Assembly: GCA_046846435.1 (NCBI GenBank)
Contig: CP128407.1
Span: 248,001-312,000, forward strand
DNA length: 64,000 nucleotides
Source of the DNA: Nanosynbacter sp963524495
GTDB lineage: Bacteria > Patescibacteriota > Saccharimonadia > Saccharimonadales > Saccharimonadaceae
Reading direction: 5' to 3'
Shown: positions 50,319 through 59,764 of the stretch, in pieces
Numbering within the stretch: position 1 is the first letter of the stretch
Layout: each line of letters starts with the position of its first letter
Program-made: the position numbers and the translations under genes
Notes under the pieces: generated by a model
Told to the model about the DNA's origin: nothing
The model's database searches: none
The model's input: the letters and a program-made list of their open reading frames with translations, nothing else

Positions 50319-52815
50319 GGTCATTCCTCCTGCCCCACCACTTGTGTATCTCGCAGGTGAGGATCGGGATGACGAACGAGGCGAGGCCGATGAGTGCGCC
50401 GTGCCAGAAGTTGATCGGTGTGATGTGGAGGATTGTGCCAAGCGGGCCGAAGAAGACGAGTAGCTGTAACATCACCGACAGGCCGATGCCGGCGTAAAAA
50501 CTGGCGTTCATAACCTTGAGGCGGGTGAAGATCGATTCACTGTCGGAGCGGGCGTTGAAAGCATTGGCCCACTGGCTGACCACCAGCGAGATAAAGGCTA
50601 GAGTCTGCGCGTAGTCGTGGCCATAATGCTTCTCGAAAAAGATATAGACCGCCAGGGCCATGACCGACATGGTGGCGGCAACGATGACCATCCGCCAGAT
50701 CATTTGATGGCTGAGAATCGGTGCGTCGGGGCGTTCTGGCGGGCGGTTCATGGCCTGCTTTTCGCCCGGCTCCAGGCCAAGCGGGATGACCATTGAGGTG
50801 TCGGTCACCAGATTGACCCAGAGGATCTGCACTGGCTCTAGCGGCGTCTTGATGCCAATCAGCAGCGCGCCGAGCATGGTGATCAGCTCGCCGGTATTAG
50901 TCGACAGGAGATAAAACAGCATGCGGCGAATGTTGGCAATGATGGTGCGGCCCTCGCGCATGGCGTCGATGATGGTCTTGAAATTATCGTTGAGCAGGAT
51001 GATATCGCCAGCGTCTTTGGCGATGTGCGAGCCCGACCCCATGGCCACGCCGACATGGGCGTTGGTCAGCGCCGGCACGTCATTGACGCCGTCGCCGGTC
51101 ATGGCGGTGATGTGGTGCTTTTTGAGAATGGTCAGCAGGCGGTATTTTTGCTCGGGGATGACGCGGGAGAAGACTTTGGTCTTGGTGACGATGGCGTCTA
51201 GCTGATCATCAGACAACTTGGCCATGTCACGGCAGTCAAACACCTCATCGCGGCTCTCGACCATGCCAAGTTCCCGGCCGATTTGATAGGCTGTCTCGAA
51301 ATGATCGCCAGTGATCATCCGTACTGACACGCCCGCCTTCAGAGCCGCTCGGATAGCTCGCGGCGCCTCTGGTCGCAGTACGTCAGCCACGGCCACGAAG
51401 CCGGCGAATGTCAGCTTGCCGAGCCGATCAAAGCCATCAATTGCCTCGTCCAGCTCGCCCGTCGCCAGTCCAATCACCCGGTAGCCGCGGGCGGTCATCT
51501 CATCAAGCATCTGCTGGGCGCGCTTTTTGGTGCGGGCCGACACGCGACAGGCCGCCAGCATGGCTTCGGGCGCACCTTTGACATACAAGCGAAACTGCCG
51601 GCCGTGATGCCAGATGGTGGCGGACATGGCGTGGGCTTGACTGAATGGCAGGTCACGAACTGGTACGTGGCGCGGGCTGGCGCTCTGCTTGCGGGCGTAC
51701 TCATTGAGGGCGACATCCAGCGGATCGTGGCTCTTGGCGTGAGCACGGTTGACCACCAGCCCGATGATGCGGTCGATGTTCTCTGTCGCCTCGTCCGGCG
51801 TCCAGGTTTGCTGAACGGTCAGCTTGTTCTTGGTCAGCGTGCCCGTCTTGTCGGTGGCGATGGTGGTGATGACGCCGATGGTCTCGATGGCGCGCATCTG
51901 ATGTACTAGCGCCTTTTTAGCGGCCATCCGCCGCATTCCTAAGACTAACACCACGGAAATCGCAATCGGCAAGCTCTCCGGCACGGCACTTACCGCTAGG
52001 GCCATGACGAAGCGCAGGCTCTCCAGCACATCCATGCCGCGCAGCAAACTCAGCCCAAAGGCAACGAGGGCGATGGCCGAGACGGCGGCGATGACTTTGG
52101 TGATGAGGGTGTCGATTTTTCGCTGGACTGGGCTTTGGGTTGATTCACGCTTGGAGAGCATGGCGAGATTGCCGAACTCGGTCTGATTGCCTGTGGCGAC
52201 GACCACGCCGGTGCCGGTGCCGCTGACGACGAATGAGCCTTGAAACAGCATGTTGGTTTGCTCGTACATTTCCTTATTGCCAGTGAGGGCGTCGGTTTGT
52301 TTGGAGATTGGCAGTGATTCGCCGGTCAGTTGCGCCTCGTCCACCCGCAAGTTGGCGCTGCGGATGAGGCGGATGTCGGCGGGGACTTTCTCGCCCTCGG
52401 CTAGTGAGACGACGTCGCCCGGAACCAGCTGGCTGGCGTCGATGCGCGTGGTACGATTGACACGATGAACATCGACCTTTTGGGCGTCATGGCGGGACAG
52501 GCTGCGTAGCACGCGGTCGGTTGAGAAGCGCTGAATGTAGAAAATAACGGCCGAGATGGCGGCGATGACAAAGATGATGATGGCGTCAATTGCTTCGCCG
52601 TGCCAGAGGCTGATGATGGCGGCGATGAGCAGGACGAGCATAAAAATGTCGAGGAATGGCTCGAGGATGATGCGCCAGAGCGGTTCGGATTGGACTTTGA
52701 TGATGTTGAGGCCGTAGCGTTTTTGGCGGCGCTGAACTTCGGCCGCGCTCAGGCCGCTATCCGAGGAGCCCAGTCGCCGCAGCGCCTCGTCGCTTGATGA
52801 TTGATAAAAATGCAT
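50311..52815 (-). CDS. P-type cation-transporting ATPase, P2 (SERCA-like)
   Basis: An 834-residue membrane pump with about ten helices. LTGESLP is the actuator motif, the phosphorylated aspartate is in DKTGTLT (about residue 318), SAVPESLPIA is the ion-site segment of helix 4, and MTGDGVNDVPAL is the hinge. The C-terminal six-helix bundle is complete. P2 ATPases of this kind export calcium or exchange Na/K; bacterial members mostly move Ca2+ outward. TATAAT precedes the ATG by 8 nt. Confidence 0.94.
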   Translation of the reverse strand: MHFYQSSSDEALRRLGSSDSGLSAAEVQRRQKRYGLNIIKVQSEPLWRIILEPFLDIFMLVLLIAAIISLWHGEAIDAIIIFVIAAISAVIFYIQRFSTDRVLRSLSRHDAQKVDVHRVNRTTRIDASQLVPGDVVSLAEGEKVPADIRLIRSANLRVDEAQLTGESLPISKQTDALTGNKEMYEQTNMLFQGSFVVSGTGTGVVVATGNQTEFGNLAMLSKRESTQSPVQRKIDTLITKVIAAVSAIALVAFGLSLLRGMDVLESLRFVMALAVSAVPESLPIAISVVLVLGMRRMAAKKALVHQMRAIETIGVITTIATDKTGTLTKNKLTVQQTWTPDEATENIDRIIGLVVNRAHAKSHDPLDVALNEYARKQSASPRHVPVRDLPFSQAHAMSATIWHHGRQFRLYVKGAPEAMLAACRVSARTKKRAQQMLDEMTARGYRVIGLATGELDEAIDGFDRLGKLTFAGFVAVADVLRPEAPRAIRAALKAGVSVRMITGDHFETAYQIGRELGMVESRDEVFDCRDMAKLSDDQLDAIVTKTKVFSRVIPEQKYRLLTILKKHHITAMTGDGVNDVPALTNAHVGVAMGSGSHIAKDAGDIILLNDNFKTIIDAMREGRTIIANIRRMLFYLLSTNTGELITMLGALLIGIKTPLEPVQILWVNLVTDTSMVIPLGLEPGEKQAMNRPPERPDAPILSHQMIWRMVIVAATMSVMALAVYIFFEKHYGHDYAQTLAFISLVVSQWANAFNARSDSESIFTRLKVMNASFYAGIGLSVMLQLLVFFGPLGTILHITPINFWHGALIGLASFVIPILTCEIHKWWGRRNDHA

Positions 52816-52943
52816 ATGATTTTATTATAGCGTGAAGTGCTGTTTGGGGGAAATTTGAGGTTCGGGACGTAGCTTGAAATAGTAGGTAGTCATTGTACCC
52901 GGTATAGCTGAGGTCGCTGTTCTGCGACAGTTAATTACAGGCA

Positions 52944-52983
52944 AAAAGGTGCGCCTCCGGCTTCTGCCTCGCGCACCTCTTGC
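52944..52983 (-). terminator. terminator of the ABC/FtsX operon
   Basis: On the minus strand AGGTGCGC (52979-52972) pairs with GCGCACCT (52955-52948), followed by TTTTT. It lies downstream of the ABC ATPase gene. Confidence 0.85.
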
Positions 52984-53072
52984 TTGAGATGGGGGTTTTA
53001 TGATTCTATCATCGTCAGTCGATTCGGTCGCTCCGCGTACCGTAAGTGACGTGGGCTGCACCAGGCCTGACG

Positions 53073-53702
53073 CTATGCCCGTAGCTTCTTATCCTTCAGC
53101 TTCAACACCACATCTGCCTGCTTGGCCAGCTGTTTGCTATGGGTGACAACGATGACGCATTTGTCATTTTCATGAGCAGCCCGGCGCAGGATGTCGATGA
53201 TATCAGCGGCGGTGGTTTCGTCCAGGTTGCCGGTCGGCTCGTCCGCCAAGATGATCGGTGCATGTGAGACGAGCGCTCGGCCGATCGCTACGCGCTGTTG
53301 CTGACCGCCAGAAAGCTTCATGACGTTGCGGTGGATGTGATCGTCGTCTAGGCCCATAGTGTGCAGTGTTTCGTTGGTGGCTTTGGCATTCACCAATTTC
53401 AAGTTTTCCAGCGGTGTCAGATAATCGATCAGGTTATAATTCTGAAACACCAGCGAGATATTGTGTTTGCGATGATGCGAGTAACCCTGCTCGGCGATGT
53501 CTTCATCGTCAAACAAAATCTGCCCGCCAGTCGGCGTGTCTAGCCCCGCTAGCAGCCCCAGCAGGGTCGACTTGCCGGCGCCAGAACTACCGACGATGGC
53601 GTAGAATTTGCCTTTTTCAAATTTATGATTGATGCCGTTGAGCACATTGCTGGTGCCGTCGGCGTATGAATAGATAATATCGCGTAACGTAAGTATTGAC
53701 AT
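53073..53702 (-). CDS. ABC transporter ATP-binding protein (LolD/MacB type)
   Basis: A 209-residue ATPase. Walker A is GSSGAGKSTLL, the signature is LSGGQQQRVAIGRAL, Walker B is IILADEPTGNLD, and the switch histidine is in VVTHSK. The short length and sequence fit the MacB/LolD/BceA class that powers FtsX-like permeases rather than importers. It is last in the three-gene operon with two permeases, 8 bp after the nearer one. Confidence 0.95.
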   Translation of the reverse strand: MSILTLRDIIYSYADGTSNVLNGINHKFEKGKFYAIVGSSGAGKSTLLGLLAGLDTPTGGQILFDDEDIAEQGYSHHRKHNISLVFQNYNLIDYLTPLENLKLVNAKATNETLHTMGLDDDHIHRNVMKLSGGQQQRVAIGRALVSHAPIILADEPTGNLDETTAADIIDILRRAAHENDKCVIVVTHSKQLAKQADVVLKLKDKKLRA

Positions 53703-53710
53703 AATAACTC

Positions 53711-54952
53711 CTAACTTAGTTTTGCTAAAATTTGCTTTGGTGATTGGCGCATAATCGGCGCGGTGGCAGCGATGGCTGATAGCAGAACGACCATGTAGCC
53801 GAAGGCGAAAGCCTCTAGGTAGGTCGCTACTGGCGCGGCTTGTACCACAGTCTTTTCTACGCGCTGGCTTTGGTCGGTTTGCGCTGTGAGGGCGGTAGAA
53901 ATCTGCGACGAGGCGACCGAACCGATACCGAGTGCGAATACCGAACTGACTGTAGCGATGATCGCGAGTTCCGCCAAGAACTGCCCGATAATCTGCCGCT
54001 TTGACGTACCGATGGACAGCAAGATGCCAATTTCATGCAAGCGACCGCGCACCCAGAACACCAGTACCAGCGACAACACCGCCAACCCTGCCGCGGCTGC
54101 GCCGATGGTGGCAATCGTCAAGATATTTTGAATGCCAGCGATGTTTTGGAGGACGCCAGCGAATGCCGCCCCGTTGTCAGTTAGGCTGAATTTTTTCCAA
54201 TCGACGTTTGGTAGGCTTTTAGCGCGGTCTGTTAACGACTTCAACTGATGCGGATTTTCGGCGAAATACGTTGCTCGTGTCAGCTGCTGGCTACCTGTCA
54301 GCTGCTGTGCTGCAGCCAGGCTGGTGATGAGATGATTCTCCGCCATGTCGGACTGCAAGACCGCTGGCTTCTCGCCTTTGCCGCTGAAGATACCCATGAC
54401 AGTCACCGTCACCCGCCGGCCGTCTTTGGTGATGTCCAGCTTGTCGCCTGGCTTGATATTATTTTTCTCGGCGAGGGTTTTGTGAATGAGGGCCGCGTTT
54501 TGATCGTGCGCCCCCAGATGCTTACCCTGCTCTAATTGGTAAAATCGACCAGTAAATTCGCTCAGCAAATCGCTCTGTGTCGCTCCCGTAACTTTTGCTT
54601 CGCCAGCGATTCCAGAGTCCAGCTGCACGCCGCTGCCTGCCGTGTCGACCAATTGTTTACCCGGCAGCCCCGCAGTGGTCTCTGCCTGGAAATTGTGTGC
54701 TTTGACCTTGTCCAGGCGCTGCACTCGCTGCGCTATACCTATCGGCACTTCGCCCGATGGCTGCTTGCTGGCGATGCTAAAGCCAGCGCGGATATTACGC
54801 TCGACCGATTGCTTCAGCTGCGCCATCGTTTGCTGCACCGTCAGCGTGCCGATGAGCAGCGTGAAAATCAGCGTCATAATCAGGGCGATAGTCAGGCTGC
54901 GACGCCGCTTGCGCGTCACAGCCGTCCAGGCTCGTTTGATAATCGTCATCAC
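53711..54952 (-). CDS. FtsX/MacB-type ABC permease
   Basis: A 413-residue protein with the four-helix MacB topology: one N-terminal helix (about 19-39), a large extracytoplasmic domain (about 40-270), then three C-terminal helices, with LAKLS at the end. QILAKLS-type ends and the TIGAAAAGLAVLSLVLVFWV helix are typical of FtsX domains. The transported compound is unknown; related exporters move peptides or lipoproteins, or relay antibiotic stress. It is 6 bp from the paralogous upstream permease. Confidence 0.88.
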   Translation of the reverse strand: MMTIIKRAWTAVTRKRRRSLTIALIMTLIFTLLIGTLTVQQTMAQLKQSVERNIRAGFSIASKQPSGEVPIGIAQRVQRLDKVKAHNFQAETTAGLPGKQLVDTAGSGVQLDSGIAGEAKVTGATQSDLLSEFTGRFYQLEQGKHLGAHDQNAALIHKTLAEKNNIKPGDKLDITKDGRRVTVTVMGIFSGKGEKPAVLQSDMAENHLITSLAAAQQLTGSQQLTRATYFAENPHQLKSLTDRAKSLPNVDWKKFSLTDNGAAFAGVLQNIAGIQNILTIATIGAAAAGLAVLSLVLVFWVRGRLHEIGILLSIGTSKRQIIGQFLAELAIIATVSSVFALGIGSVASSQISTALTAQTDQSQRVEKTVVQAAPVATYLEAFAFGYMVVLLSAIAATAPIMRQSPKQILAKLS

Positions 54953-54958
54953 TCGCCC

Positions 54959-56341
54959 CTAGTCCACTTCAGTTAGTAATTCTTTTGGCGTTGACTGAGT
55001 AATTGGTCGAGAGGCCAGTAGCACCGCGATGATAATCACCGCCAGTCCAGCGCCCCACACCGCCAGCAGATCCGTCGGTTGCACACCAACCGTCACCTTT
55101 TCTAGCGTCCGTGATGACGTCACTGAGTCAGCATCAGCACCGAGTGACGCACCGTTGAGGGAACTGCCCGCTTGACGCGTGGCGCTCTGTGCCGCCTGCG
55201 ACACCACGTGATCGCCCAGTTGCTGAGCAATCAGCCCTGCGGTAAAGTACGACGCACCAAAGCTCAGCACCGCGATCATCACTAGCTCAGCGATATATTG
55301 CAGCACAATCTTTGACTGTGGCACGCCCGTTGCCAAGAGCACGCCCGCTTCGCGCTTGCGCTCATTCATCCACAAATACAGCACCATGCCGATCACCGCG
55401 ACGCTGACCAGCGCCGTCGCCCACAACATACCGTCGATCAAGCCGTACACGCCGTTCACCGCACCAGTCACGCCAGCCAGCTCCTGGCTGTTCTTATTTA
55501 GCTGGTACTTGCGCCAATCAATCGACAACTTGTTTGCCCGCGCCATCACCTCTTCCAGCTGTTTGGTGCCTTTGGTGAAGAACGTGGCGTCCTGGTAAAT
55601 CTCATTTTGCTCGGTATACGCATTCAATCGGCGAGTTGTCGCGAGGTCAGTCAAGAACAAATTCTCAAACAGCTCCACCTGATAAGTCGCCTGCTTTGGG
55701 TTTTTGCCGTTAAATATACCGACGATTTCCACCTCAACCTCGTCCTTGGATGGCCGTTCGTTGTCGGTGTCGTATTGGTTAGCCTTCAGTTTAATTTTAC
55801 TGCCAAGCTTCAGGTTGTTAGCCTTGGCGAAATCTTCGTGCACCAAAATCTTGTGCGAATCGTTTTCGGTGATGTGCCGGCCAGCGATGAGCTTGAGCGA
55901 CTCAGCCCGGAACTTTTTCTCGGACTCAGATTTGTTGACGCCGATGATAGTTGCGGCATTGCCAAACTGTTTGTCTTTCTGGGCGTCATAGCCGCTGCCA
56001 CCACTCGGTAGTGGCACCAGTTTGGTATTGATAAAATCGACCGTGGCGTTCTGGCGCTTGACATAATCCGTCACGCCTTCCAGATTCTTCACCGCGTCGA
56101 TGTCTTTGTTCGACACCGTTCCCGAGCCGCGGGCTGTTCCCGGATTGGTGCGCGGATTATTGCCCAGCGTGAAGCCGGCCTTGAGCGTTTTATCGAGCGA
56201 CTGCGCCGCCGCGTCGGTCGAATGCTTGATGGCAAATCCACTCAGCATAATCGTCGACATACACAGCAAAATCGCCAACAAAATCAGCGTTTTGAGTTTT
56301 TTCCTGGTGATATACAACCAGGCACGTTGTACAAATGACAT
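54959..56341 (-). CDS. FtsX/MacB-type ABC permease, paralogue
   Basis: A 460-residue protein with the same layout as its neighbour: N-terminal helix (TLILLAILLCMSTIMLSGFA), a periplasm-facing region of about 270 residues, and three C-terminal helices ending in ASRPITQSTPKELLTEVD. The two permeases probably form a heterodimer with the ATPase. The start follows AAAGGAG. A VanSR-like two-component system sits a few genes upstream, a frequent pairing for this transporter class. Confidence 0.88.
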   Translation of the reverse strand: MSFVQRAWLYITRKKLKTLILLAILLCMSTIMLSGFAIKHSTDAAAQSLDKTLKAGFTLGNNPRTNPGTARGSGTVSNKDIDAVKNLEGVTDYVKRQNATVDFINTKLVPLPSGGSGYDAQKDKQFGNAATIIGVNKSESEKKFRAESLKLIAGRHITENDSHKILVHEDFAKANNLKLGSKIKLKANQYDTDNERPSKDEVEVEIVGIFNGKNPKQATYQVELFENLFLTDLATTRRLNAYTEQNEIYQDATFFTKGTKQLEEVMARANKLSIDWRKYQLNKNSQELAGVTGAVNGVYGLIDGMLWATALVSVAVIGMVLYLWMNERKREAGVLLATGVPQSKIVLQYIAELVMIAVLSFGASYFTAGLIAQQLGDHVVSQAAQSATRQAGSSLNGASLGADADSVTSSRTLEKVTVGVQPTDLLAVWGAGLAVIIIAVLLASRPITQSTPKELLTEVD

Positions 56342-56413
56342 AGATCTCCTTTCTTGGTTCTATGTCAGTTTAGCAGGGGTGTGTGAAGGGAATGTGAAAT
56401 GGACGGGGTTTAT

Positions 56414-57541
56414 CTACTCCATAACGATTAAACCGCTATTTGACATTTCGGTCAGTAATATTGGCAGCAGTTCCTTATTCCTAGATAAAGTCAGAGCATA
56501 CTTCTTTTTGCCATAATGCAACAGTCCTCTATCTGTTAGTTCTCTTAGTTTCCTTGACCGCCGCCTATCGTTAGCCGAAGAATTACCGCCGAAAATCATA
56601 GAAACATCTCGAGCCTGAATCACGTCTTTTTTAACAGCAACTTCTAAAATTTGCCTTTCTTCGTTAGATAAAGCTTTTATTTCGGCTGCTCGCTTCAGGG
56701 TTGGTAGAATTACTTTCTCAACAACTTCCTTTTTATCGAGGAGTTGCATGGTTCGCTTGATTTCTTCCTTTATCCCTTCCGCAACATAGAGACACCACTT
56801 TTCAAGCAGCAAATCATCTCCTGCTTCTATTCCTTTATCAGCTACACCTAGCATTTCATAATATCGTTGCCGATCAACGCAAAAAATTGAAGACGGATTC
56901 AATACGGACGCATCGTGAATAAACCCTTTTTGAACCAGCATAGCGTAGGTAAAGAGCCTAGCTACACGGCCGTTTCCGTTCTCAAAAGGATGAATCAGCG
57001 TAAATCTATGGTGAGCAAGAGCTATATTGATGATATCAAACTGAGGTGCTTCGCGCATGTTTACTGTGTTCAGCAAGCTCTCAAGCTCTTCCTTAACCTT
57101 CAGATAACTTGTTGTTTTTGCTGAGCTGCCATTAATGATATTATCTCTGGTCTTAAATTGTCCAGGATGTTCCGCGCCGTCTTTATCAAGAGGTAAGTCC
57201 TTCACTACAATTTTATGCAGCTCGCGGATCATTGCCAATGTGATGTCATCGCCAGCTTTTATTGTTTCATCTATAAAATCCAGGCCTCTACGGATATTCA
57301 GAAATTGCTTCACTTCGTCAACTTCTTTCTCGCTATTTTCTATCGAGCTAATTGCAGCAGAAACAAGGGTAGTATTATTCCCCTCAATCCGCGCGGAAGC
57401 AACACTTTCCATAAGGTATATAATATTTTTAATATCGTAAAATATCCAAGGCGGCGTCGAGCCTTGTATATAACGATTGCGCATATTCTCAATCTCAAAA
57501 ATAGTATTAGTGATAGGAGAATCAAAACGAGGATTTATCAT
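56414..57541 (-). CDS. Fic-family AMP-transferase with N-terminal inhibitory motif
   Basis: A 375-residue protein. The active site HPFENGNGRVARLF (about 194-207) is canonical for AMPylation. SARIEGNN (about 49-56) is the (S/T)xxxE(G/N) inhibitory helix of class II Fic proteins, so it is likely self-inhibited. A C-terminal winged-helix segment (RRRSRKLRELTDRGLLHY) follows, as in the widespread Fic/DUF4172-like proteins. The gene is AT-rich, suggesting transfer. TATGAT (57553-57548) ends 6 nt before the ATG, so it follows the local leaderless pattern. Confidence 0.92.
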   Translation of the reverse strand: MINPRFDSPITNTIFEIENMRNRYIQGSTPPWIFYDIKNIIYLMESVASARIEGNNTTLVSAAISSIENSEKEVDEVKQFLNIRRGLDFIDETIKAGDDITLAMIRELHKIVVKDLPLDKDGAEHPGQFKTRDNIINGSSAKTTSYLKVKEELESLLNTVNMREAPQFDIINIALAHHRFTLIHPFENGNGRVARLFTYAMLVQKGFIHDASVLNPSSIFCVDRQRYYEMLGVADKGIEAGDDLLLEKWCLYVAEGIKEEIKRTMQLLDKKEVVEKVILPTLKRAAEIKALSNEERQILEVAVKKDVIQARDVSMIFGGNSSANDRRRSRKLRELTDRGLLHYGKKKYALTLSRNKELLPILLTEMSNSGLIVME

Positions 57542-57733
57542 GCAAATATCATATCAGATTATTTTTCACTAATCAATAGATGAGGACAAAAATATGAATT
57601 TAACACCTTAGAATTACTTAGTCTGTCATTATACTTCAGGACAAAATGTCTTAATGGGTGATGACATTTTTAAGTTGTGATTGCTTATTTCTTCTCAAGC
57701 TCAGCTTTTGCGGCAATATGCATAGAGATGGTG

Positions 57734-58057
57734 CTACTTTTGAACCTCGATGACGTGAACGCCGAGACGTTCCTTGTGCGGCGGGTAGATCTTGTGAAGG
57801 AGGCGAAGCGCCTCTTCTTTGCTTTTCGCCTGCGGCACGATCTGCTGCCATGACTCAGCCGCCAGCATATCAGCAAATGTATCATAAATTCGAATTGACT
57901 TGATTCGCACTATACCGAACGCATGTCCGTTTTCCAGCTGCAACGGCTGACCCTCCTTAAGGCGCTTGATGCTGTTGTAGCCGATGCGAACTTCTAAAGT
58001 CTTGCGGCCTGACATGAGTGCGTCGTAGTACGGCCGCTTGATGCGCATCTTACGCAT
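57734..58057 (-). CDS. ASCH-domain protein
   Basis: A 107-residue PUA-like ASCH domain: RIKRPYYDALMSGRKTLEVR is the classic opening, with GQPLQLENGHAFGIVRIKSI completing the barrel. ASCH domains bind RNA or act on modified nucleosides. The start is ATG 58057, preceded by GGAAAGGAG. It overlaps the GNAT gene by 8 bp, so acetyltransferase and ASCH protein are co-translated, which may point to RNA-nucleoside acetylation or deacetylation. Confidence 0.85.
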   Translation of the reverse strand: MRKMRIKRPYYDALMSGRKTLEVRIGYNSIKRLKEGQPLQLENGHAFGIVRIKSIRIYDTFADMLAAESWQQIVPQAKSKEEALRLLHKIYPPHKERLGVHVIEVQK

Positions 58058-59078
58058 AGGCACTCCTTTCCTGTTGAGGCTGATTCCCCCACTGTTGAAC
58101 GACACTGTTCGGTGCGTACCCTCCTGGGAACATGCCTTCAATCGTCCAGCCGTGGCGCTGGAGGCAGGCTACTTGCCACGGCTCAGGAACGAGGTGGACG
58201 TACAGCTTGTGGCCATAACCAGCTAATAATTGTGGCAAGTTAGCCACCAGTACTTCGAAAACAGCCTCTGATTTTGCTACCAATGGCATGATTTTAATCG
58301 GCTGGCCTTTCTTTGGGGTTGCAACGACAACGCCAACGACCTTTCTATCCTGCTCGGCGATAAAAATGAGCTTATACTTAGCGTTGACATCTCGGCTCTC
58401 ACGTCGTTGGTAGCTAGTAAATAGCACATCCACCCATGTATCATCTACACCATTAAAGTCACTGCCCCCTCGCGATAGGATCAGTTGGCGCGCCGCTGCA
58501 GCGTGCTTTTTCTCTTCAAACGGGACGATTAAAATGTCTGACAAATCGGGAGCTGCACTCTGATCTAGCGGCTTGTATAGCATACACTCGTCGATGCCAG
58601 GTTTATAATGATCTTGCGCCTTGCCGGCCAGATGAAATCCTTTGCGCAATAGAAACTTGAGCGTGTCTTGGTTTTGGGCAGCCACTGTACAGTAGAGTTG
58701 CCGAGCGTGGTGTTTGCGAGCGAAATCCTCGGCATGACGAAGCAACTTACTACCAATGCCAAATTGGCCGCGATATTCTGGCGCAACGATGAGCGGACTA
58801 ATCTTAACTGTCCCCTGCTTCTTGACGACCAGATGAATCATCCCGGCGGGATGATGATTGACTTCTGCAATAAATATGTACTGCAGAAGTGAAAACTGCC
58901 CGACAGAATCGACGTTATTATTGATATGCGCGGTAAAAATCCGCCGTGCGTGAGCTCGATGATCGCCACTGTAAAACGGCCCAAGTGTTTCTGTCATCAA
59001 GCGGGAAACGAAATCAACATCGCCTGTTTTAGCTTTACGGATAGCCACAGTGACTGACGATTTCTTATATCGGTGCAT
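58050..59078 (-). CDS. tandem GNAT acetyltransferase
   Basis: A 342-residue protein with an N-terminal GNAT domain (ISPLIVAPEYRGQFGIGSKL is the acetyl-CoA-binding motif A, followed by LLRHAEDFARKH) and a second GNAT-like half (about 185-330) with FIAEQDRKVVGVVVATPKK but a less clear motif A. Such double proteins usually have one active half. Acceptor unknown. A TATAAG box lies upstream without a clear ribosome site. Confidence 0.87.
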   Translation of the reverse strand: MHRYKKSSVTVAIRKAKTGDVDFVSRLMTETLGPFYSGDHRAHARRIFTAHINNNVDSVGQFSLLQYIFIAEVNHHPAGMIHLVVKKQGTVKISPLIVAPEYRGQFGIGSKLLRHAEDFARKHHARQLYCTVAAQNQDTLKFLLRKGFHLAGKAQDHYKPGIDECMLYKPLDQSAAPDLSDILIVPFEEKKHAAAARQLILSRGGSDFNGVDDTWVDVLFTSYQRRESRDVNAKYKLIFIAEQDRKVVGVVVATPKKGQPIKIMPLVAKSEAVFEVLVANLPQLLAGYGHKLYVHLVPEPWQVACLQRHGWTIEGMFPGGYAPNSVVQQWGNQPQQERSAYA

Positions 59079-59230
59079 GGGTTTATTGTCTTATACCCTA
59101 TACAATAATACAAGTTATCTATCGCTACATATGCGTAATTTATGGCTATAGCTAGTCAAATTGGTACGAATTCGATACCGATAACACCGCTTTACAATTA
59201 CTCCTCAAGCGGATAAAATCCATTATCCAT

Positions 59231-59397
59231 TTATCGATTGGTAAAAATTATTTGGTCGCCGATTTGAATTTTCTGGCGCTTTTCATCATATAGTCGTGAC
59301 TCGAGGTTTTGCTGCCAGAGACGATAGCGTTGAGGGGCTCGGTGGCTTTTTCGAATTTGGTGTTCTTGATTTCTTTTCCTAGGACGGAATCTGCCAC
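59231..59397 (-). pseudogene. ASCH-domain gene broken by a frameshift
   Basis: In one minus-strand frame, ADSVLGKEIKNTKFEKAT and then NAIVSGSKT is the start of an ASCH domain; the expected continuation, ESRLYDEKRQKIQIGDQIIF, is present immediately after but in another frame. Restoring one base between SGSKT and ESRLY yields a continuous SGSKT(V)ESRLYDEKRQ motif. The TAA is at 59233-59231. It lies directly after another ASCH gene, so the two were probably a tandem duplication. Confidence 0.65.
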
Positions 59398-59417
59398 GAA
59401 GTAGGTCTGCTATTACA

Positions 59418-59690
59418 CTACTCAACCTGCTCGGCAAGCGACATCACTTGATAGCCGTATTGATCAATATCTTCTTGCTTCCAAAAATCAACTTCTTTCG
59501 TGCGTAAAACTTCGCCGACTACATGACGGACTTTGCGGCCGGTTGGCGTTCCGTCATAATTTACCTCAATCTGTTCCAGAATGTCGCCGGGTTGGATGTC
59601 AAAATCGGCTACCCTCATATCAAATGTTTTCTCGCCCGCTAGGACTTTTTCGAATAAATCAGGGTAAGATTTTTTGGTGATAATTTTCAT
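59418..59690 (-). CDS. small ASCH/DUF3850-like protein
   Basis: A 90-residue protein beginning KIITKKSYPDLFEKVLAGEK, then FDMRVADFDIQPGDILEQIEV, the ASCH/PUA-like pattern of a Kx(T/F)xxxR motif followed by a GD turn. The usual ligand is RNA or a modified base. TATAAC lies 8 nt before the ATG. It is followed by a frameshifted relative. Confidence 0.8.
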   Translation of the reverse strand: MKIITKKSYPDLFEKVLAGEKTFDMRVADFDIQPGDILEQIEVNYDGTPTGRKVRHVVGEVLRTKEVDFWKQEDIDQYGYQVMSLAEQVE

Positions 59691-59764
59691 ACGTTTTTGT
59701 TATAAAGCTACTCAACCTAGTTTACAAATCTTAATCGCGGTGCTGATAGAGCTAAGCAAGTCAC

